Positions 60,058 through 64,000 of a stretch of 64,000 bases of DNA are shown piece after piece (position 1 is the first letter of the stretch; each line of letters opens with the position of its first letter). Source of the DNA: Halobacillus_A sp043497005 (lineage in GTDB: Bacteria; Bacillota; Bacilli; Bacillales; Halobacillaceae). A model generated the notes under the pieces. That model saw nothing but the letters and a program-made list of their open reading frames with translations, searched no databases and had not been told where the DNA came from. The position numbers were made by a program, and so were the translations under genes. The stretch spans positions 372,001 through 436,000 of the forward strand of contig NZ_JBIEKE010000001.1 in NCBI RefSeq assembly GCF_043497005.1, given 5' to 3'.

Positions 60058-60970
60058 TTAAATCTCTTCATAATAAGTATGAACGAAAGCAATGATGGTC
60101 CCAAGCGTCTGTCCTTTAAAGTCGTCTGATACAGACTCTCCGTTTGGGTGACTGTAATAAAAGGCTTTTACCCCTTCATTATAAGTAAACCCGAGAATCT
60201 TAAGTTTTTCTTGAAGCTCCCCAGGCAGTTCTGTTAAGCTGGTTTGCTCCGTAAAGTAGGCAGTGGGATACACCCAGACATCTACGTCAGTTACTCCAGT
60301 ATGAACAACGAAAAGATCACGTTCATATTGAGAGATCCATTGTTCTTTAGAAAAGAGTGATACGCCTGAACTTTCCAAACCAGCAATGCCATCTAAATTA
60401 ATCCCGAAGATTCCATTGATTAGAGACCTTATGTCTGGCCCAGAAATCTTTTGTCCAAATGATTGCATATATAAATCCATTACTTCTATTTTTGAAAGGT
60501 TCATGAGATACTCTTCATTCACTTTGGGTGAATGAAGCACTTTTTTTGACACCTTTCACAATTTCCTCCGGGTAACCGTTAGCATTGCCTGCTCCCAGAT
60601 CAGACACAGCCTCCAAATCAATACCGTAGATTTGGTAGATGATACGGCGGCTTTCTGCAGGTGAGACCTTTTTTCCGTAATGATCTAAGTAACTGTCCAT
60701 CACATCGACCTTACTCATCGTATTGATCGTCATGAGTGCTTCAGAGATAGAAAGAGGGCCTCGTGCCTTTTTTCTTAAGGTCTTATACACACCGTCTACA
60801 ATTTCTCCTGGATATTTGGCGTCTTCTGCATTCTCTTGGGCCAGCTCATGCTTCCAGCTTGTCGCCTCAATTTCAATAGGTGTTGGGGATATTGCAAGCA
60901 TTGCTCCAATTAGAAGAACCGCTGCCACCATGACTAGCGGCTTCTTACAATTTTCTAATAATAACTTCAT
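60058..60970 (-). pseudogene. Exported tandem-repeat protein of unknown function, split by a frameshift
   Basis: The first frame (60970-60515) starts with a signal or anchor segment (KKPLVMVAAVLLIGAMLAIS) and ends soon after YPEEIVKGVKK. The second frame (60552-60058) continues the protein. Deleting one A from the A7 run at about 60541-60547 gives one frame of 303 residues. Inside it, two repeats of about 75 residues align: YPGEIVDGV...MSKVDVMDSYLDHYGKKVSP and YPEEIVKGV...LSKIEVMDLYMQSFGQKISG, each ending in a YGID/FGIN segment. I recognise no family. It may be a pseudogene, a slippage-regulated gene or a sequencing error. GGAGGGTGA marks the start. Confidence 0.75.
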
Positions 60971-61107
60971 CGTTCACCCTCCAATCATTTACATGAGGTT
61001 TTCGTCTGCAAGTAAGCTCTAAGGTTTATATCGGTCAAAACTCCTGGATGTGAAAGCTTATTAGATTATACGAGGGGTACAGACGAATTAAGAGGGTGTA
61101 CAAAATC

Positions 61108-62520
61108 CTAAACAAAGAAAGATAATAAGAGATATCCTGCGGCAGCAACACCCGCAGCAATTAATGCAGGCTTTAACTTAAATTTTGCATACTCTATCGT
61201 ATTTAAATTTAAAATGCCTGCAGATGTATTCGTGTCATCGCTTAAAGGAGAGGAAAAAGCACCGAATGTGCCGCTTGCGAATACGGCACCGATCGTAATA
61301 GGAAGTGAGCCTCCGGCTGTAACAGCAATGGATAGGGCAACCGGCATAAGAATCCCCCACGTGCCCCAGGCTGAGCCAATGAAATAAGATAACCCACATC
61401 CAACGACAAAAATCACGACAGCTACAAAGTTTCCGGGGATCCAATCGAACCACTTAGAGATGGTATCCGCAAACTCAAGGGCTTCAGTTCCTTTACTTAA
61501 CCCCCACACCATTGCAAGTAAAAGAATAACGTTCATCATGTCGTTTCCACCGTCTATTAAACCATCCATCATGCGTTTTAAATGTTCTTTTTTGAACTTT
61601 AAATAGACGACAAACCAAACGATGGTGACGACAACCGCTAAAACCATGGCGTCTAATACACCATCATTAATTAAAGCCCCAAAACCAGACTTGCCATTTT
61701 CTACCCCTACTGCATACATAAAGATGAAGGTCAGGGCAATGACACTAAAGAGAGGAATGATTAAGTTCCATGGTTTAGCAGGCAGATCGCGCATTACGGC
61801 AGGGTGGCAGTCCTCCCATTGATCGTCTTCTTCCTCTTGTTTTTCTTCGGGTGTTTTTTCTTTATCATTCGCTGACTTTTTACTCTTATGGAAAAAACTC
61901 AAATAAAATCCAAGAATCAGCATAGCAAAGGCAAAAAAGTTAAAGGGAATACTTTGAAGGAAAAGGGTATAAGCATCTCCTGTCGCATCAGCTTGGTGTA
62001 AGGATAAATCAACCACTGAGGTCATGTACCCGACAAATGCTGTAGCAACAGGAATTAACACAACTAGTGGAGTAGCAGTGGTTTCAATAACGAAAGCGAG
62101 CTCTTGTTTAGCCATCGGAATTTTCTTGCGCATAGCCTTCATGACGGGGCCGATTGTAACAATTCGAAAGCTTGGAGCAGCAAAAGTACCTACGGAAGAA
62201 ACCCATGTCAAAATAAAAGCTCCACGTTTATTTTCAATTCGTTCTGTGGCAGCTTTGACAAAACCTTTAATACCTCCTGACATTCGCACAAGGCCAATTA
62301 ATGCAGAAAAAGCGTATAAGAAAATAATAATTTTTAAGTTGCTTTCATCCGATAATCCTTCCATTATGAACTGCAGCGTTTTGATCATTCCATTAAGCCA
62401 GTGGGGATCAACAAGGTATCCAGCGACAATTACTCCAAATAATAAACTGGGGATCACCTGTTTTGTCCAAATTGCGGCAATAATTACAACAATAAAAGGA
62501 ATGATTGATATAAAGTCCAT
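61108..62520 (-). CDS. nhaC: NhaC-family Na+/H+ antiporter
   Basis: A 470-residue membrane protein with about 11-12 helices and a charged cytoplasmic loop in the middle (residues 212-240, Lys/Glu-rich). NhaC-type marks are FIPSLLFG-like VIPSLLFGVIVAGY near the N-terminus, TFAAPSFRIVTIGPVMKA near 112 and GTFGAFSSPLSDDTNTSAGI near 428. It probably exports Na+, or exchanges small solutes like other NhaC relatives (malate/lactate, lysine). AGAGGTGG precedes the ATG. It suits a salt-adapted cell but substrate specificity is not proved by sequence. Confidence 0.85.
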   Translation of the reverse strand: MDFISIIPFIVVIIAAIWTKQVIPSLLFGVIVAGYLVDPHWLNGMIKTLQFIMEGLSDESNLKIIIFLYAFSALIGLVRMSGGIKGFVKAATERIENKRGAFILTWVSSVGTFAAPSFRIVTIGPVMKAMRKKIPMAKQELAFVIETTATPLVVLIPVATAFVGYMTSVVDLSLHQADATGDAYTLFLQSIPFNFFAFAMLILGFYLSFFHKSKKSANDKEKTPEEKQEEEDDQWEDCHPAVMRDLPAKPWNLIIPLFSVIALTFIFMYAVGVENGKSGFGALINDGVLDAMVLAVVVTIVWFVVYLKFKKEHLKRMMDGLIDGGNDMMNVILLLAMVWGLSKGTEALEFADTISKWFDWIPGNFVAVVIFVVGCGLSYFIGSAWGTWGILMPVALSIAVTAGGSLPITIGAVFASGTFGAFSSPLSDDTNTSAGILNLNTIEYAKFKLKPALIAAGVAAAGYLLLSFFV

Positions 62521-62593
62521 GTTGCCACCTCTTCCATAGCTCTTCTACTTCATTAGCTTGAGTGAAGAGGGGGAATAGTATGCATTTGAATAG

Positions 62594-62622
62594 TAAAAAA
62601 GCTAGAAGGATACCTTCTAGCC
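62594..62622 (-). terminator. Terminator overlapping the end of the VOC-family gene
   Basis: On the minus strand GGCTAGAAGG pairs with CCTTCTAGC around TAT, followed by TTTTTT. The stop codon of the gene lies inside the stem. Confidence 0.88.
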
Positions 62623-63033
62623 GTTTGGGTAGTCGCAGTATTCAATTATGGTACCCTCTGTATCCGCGGGGTTTAAATATATTAATCGTCTGCCGTGTTT
62701 ATTCGTCCGACGCGTATCCTCCATGACTCGAATGCCTTGTTCTTTCACTTCACTAATAGCAGCATCTAAATCGTCTACCCGGTAGGCAATATGATGTACT
62801 CCCTTGCCTTTTTGCTTAATAAAGCGGGCGATAGGGGAAGTTGTATTATTGGTCGGACATAATAGTTCGGTGCGGTCACCTTCAACGTCTAAGATTGCAA
62901 TTTCACTTTCCACACCTGGGGCTTCGCTGCGGTAACGGTCGATCATAGTGGCTCCTAAAACATGAATATAAAAGTCAACGGCTTCATCAATTTGACGCAC
63001 AGCCACACCTATGTGATCGAGAGTTTTTTTCAT
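62617..63033 (-). CDS. VOC-family protein, methylmalonyl-CoA epimerase-like
   Basis: A 138-residue protein of two beta-alpha-beta-beta-beta modules. Metal ligands expected in this family are present: His in LDHIGVAV near 7, Glu in DRTELLCP near 55, His in KGVHHIAYRV near 80 and Glu in TIIEYCDY near 130. The pattern is that of methylmalonyl-CoA epimerase (YqjC-type in Bacillus). No mutase or propionyl-CoA carboxylase gene is close by, so related VOC activities remain possible. AAAAGGAGC precedes the ATG. Monocistronic. Confidence 0.82.
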   Translation of the reverse strand: MKKTLDHIGVAVRQIDEAVDFYIHVLGATMIDRYRSEAPGVESEIAILDVEGDRTELLCPTNNTTSPIARFIKQKGKGVHHIAYRVDDLDAAISEVKEQGIRVMEDTRRTNKHGRRLIYLNPADTEGTIIEYCDYPNG

Positions 63034-63107
63034 AAAAACAGCTCCTTTTTAAAGTGAATTATTTTTCATTATAAAAGATTTCTATTATTTTTTGTTCGAA
63101 AAAGGTT

Positions 63108-63168
63108 GTAAAACGCTTTCATTATATTTATACTAAACTAAATCGATTTACTAAACCGATTTAGTATA
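63108..63168 (+). promoter_or_regulatory. Operator cluster upstream of the LacI-type gene
   Basis: A cre-like GTAAAACGCTTTCA (63108-63121) is followed by overlapping dyads with central CG: TAAATCGATTTA (63139-63150) and CTAAACCGATTTAG (63151-63164). These lie within an outer inverted pair TATACTAAA/TTTAGTATA (63129-63168). Such dyads are typical LacI-family operators, so the following gene is probably autoregulated. Confidence 0.6.
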
Positions 63169-63196
63169 AAGTTTGTAATGATTTGGGGTAGTAATT

Positions 63197-64000
63197 ATGA
63201 AAACTGTGACAATGGCAGATGTAGCTAAGCAAGCAAACGTTTCCAAAAGTACCGTTTCTCAGTATTTAAATAAACGCTATGACTATATGGGGGAGAAGAC
63301 GAAACTTAGAATTGAAGAAGCTATCAAAGAACTTGGCTATCAGCCTAATATTGTAGCAAGAAGCCTAAAACAGAAATCGACAAAAACGATCGGTGTCATT
63401 GTGGCAAATATTCTGCACACTTTTTCTACGGAAGTGAGCAGAGCCATCGAAGATGTGTGCCACTCTTCGGACTTTCACACGATTATTTGTAACGCTGATG
63501 ATGATCCTGCAAAAGAAAAAAAGTACATTGAAATGTTAAGAGCTAAGCAAGTTGACGGGCTAATCATTTTTCCAACAGGAAATAATCGAGATTTATATAA
63601 AAGAATGCTTGCCGAAAAATACCCGGTTGTATTCTTAGACCGGCCAGTAACAGACATACCTGTTTCCTCAGTAATGCTGAAAAACGAGAAAGCTGCTGTG
63701 CTGGCAGTCAATCACTTTTATGAGAAAGGCTGGCGAAGAATTGCTATGATCACTGCTTCAATAGCGGATAATGTCTCGCCGCGAGTTGAAAGGATAGAAG
63801 GATTCAGAAAAGCCCACCATTCTCTCGAATTGGATGTTATTGAAGAATATGTGAAGAGCGTGGAGCCTCATGAAGTGAAGGATACTCTTTTAGAAATGTG
63901 GCAAAAGGACAATCCTCCAGAGGCGATATTAGCGGGAAATGATCGAGTGTTAAGAGAGGTTTTAACATTTGTTAAAGAAACTAAGCTTTCGATTCCTGAA
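63197..64000 (+). CDS. LacI-family transcriptional regulator (3' end cut by the window)
   Basis: Open from ATG 63197 to the window end (268 codons visible of about 330). The N-terminal helix-turn-helix and hinge read MADVAKQANVSKSTVSQYLN and then GYQPNIVARSLK. The periplasmic-binding-like effector domain follows (IGVIVANILHTFSTEVSRAI; VDGLIIFPTG; EAILAGNDRV). It resembles KdgR-type sugar-acid regulators, but I am not certain. Operators lie just upstream. Its target genes would be downstream, outside the window. Confidence 0.9.
   Translation, partial: MKTVTMADVAKQANVSKSTVSQYLNKRYDYMGEKTKLRIEEAIKELGYQPNIVARSLKQKSTKTIGVIVANILHTFSTEVSRAIEDVCHSSDFHTIICNADDDPAKEKKYIEMLRAKQVDGLIIFPTGNNRDLYKRMLAEKYPVVFLDRPVTDIPVSSVMLKNEKAAVLAVNHFYEKGWRRIAMITASIADNVSPRVERIEGFRKAHHSLELDVIEEYVKSVEPHEVKDTLLEMWQKDNPPEAILAGNDRVLREVLTFVKETKLSIPE

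Noticed and set aside
59771..60104. Open frames on both strands across the GC-rich repeat
   Set aside because: They lie inside repeated sequence shared with 31.6 kb, have no ribosome site and no protein-like composition.
1..64000. Search for CRISPR arrays, prophage genes, tRNA or rRNA genes
   Set aside because: No regular direct repeats with spacers, no phage structural or integrase genes, and no tRNA or rRNA-like sequence noticed on reading.

Overview
The window comes from a low-GC Gram-positive of the family Bacillaceae, most likely a moderately halophilic genus such as Halobacillus or a near relative (inference). The argCJBD-carAB-argF gene order, the B. subtilis-like thiamine salvage genes, strong AGGAGG-type ribosome binding sites and T-tailed terminators point to Bacillales. 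A putative ectoine-degradation cluster and an NhaC-type antiporter point to a salt habitat. I see no rRNA, tRNA, CRISPR array, intact insertion sequence or prophage.

Layout. 0-3.3 kb: thiamine salvage operon thiW(partial)-tenA-thiD-thiM-thiE. 3.4-4.2 kb: CHY zinc-finger gene and two small membrane proteins on the minus strand. 4.6-5.7 kb: RodA/FtsW-type glycosyltransferase. 6.3-13.4 kb: six tightly packed genes that look like an ectoine catabolic operon (ectoine hydrolase, cyclodeaminase, PLP gamma-lyase/synthase, M20 amidohydrolase, short homoserine dehydrogenase, aldehyde dehydrogenase). 13.5-16.2 kb: CAP-domain lipoprotein, SGNH hydrolase, Gfo/Idh/MocA oxidoreductase. 16.6-20.1 kb: heterodimeric ABC exporter with one degenerate ATP site. 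20.2-22.6 kb: ABC-2 efflux operon ending in its own TetR gene. 22.8 kb: cupredoxin. 23.3-28.6 kb: amino-sugar disaccharide locus (frameshifted nagB, GntR, GH4 enzyme, ChbG deacetylase, PTS EIICB). 28.6-31.5 kb: PspC protein, acetyltransferase, small membrane protein, and a lone lysine/ornithine N-hydroxylase. 32.3-41.7 kb: arginine operon. 42-48.7 kb: unknown protein, LysR regulator, a large gamma-glutamyltransferase carrying an inserted beta-sandwich-like domain, dipeptidase E and a phosphoesterase. 48.95-51.1 kb: TPP riboswitch controlling ylmB-tenA. 51.3-58.6 kb: purT, SelO, SDR, old-yellow-enzyme, esterase and a carotenoid-type glycosyltransferase. 58.8-64 kb: unknown proteins (one frameshifted), NhaC, a VOC epimerase and a LacI regulator cut by the window end.

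How the parts connect. Thiamine precursors are handled twice: thiazole and HMP salvage in the first operon, and formylaminopyrimidine salvage (YlmB then TenA) under the riboswitch at 49 kb. The ectoine cluster lacks both the usual AstE-type deacetylase and the usual transaminase, so an M20 enzyme and a gamma-family PLP enzyme may take those steps. The arginine promoters at argC and carA share a paired 10-mer at the same 20-bp spacing, which looks like the ArgR/AhrC code.

The gaps between genes carry several dispersed repeat families: a terminator-like hairpin element in six copies, a GC-rich element with a conserved CTCGTCCGCGG core, a hairpin module with covarying stems, a 107-bp nested palindrome and GGTACC-type inverted repeats. 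These, the ectoine cluster, the chimeric gamma-glutamyltransferase and two homopolymer frameshifts are the most unusual items.
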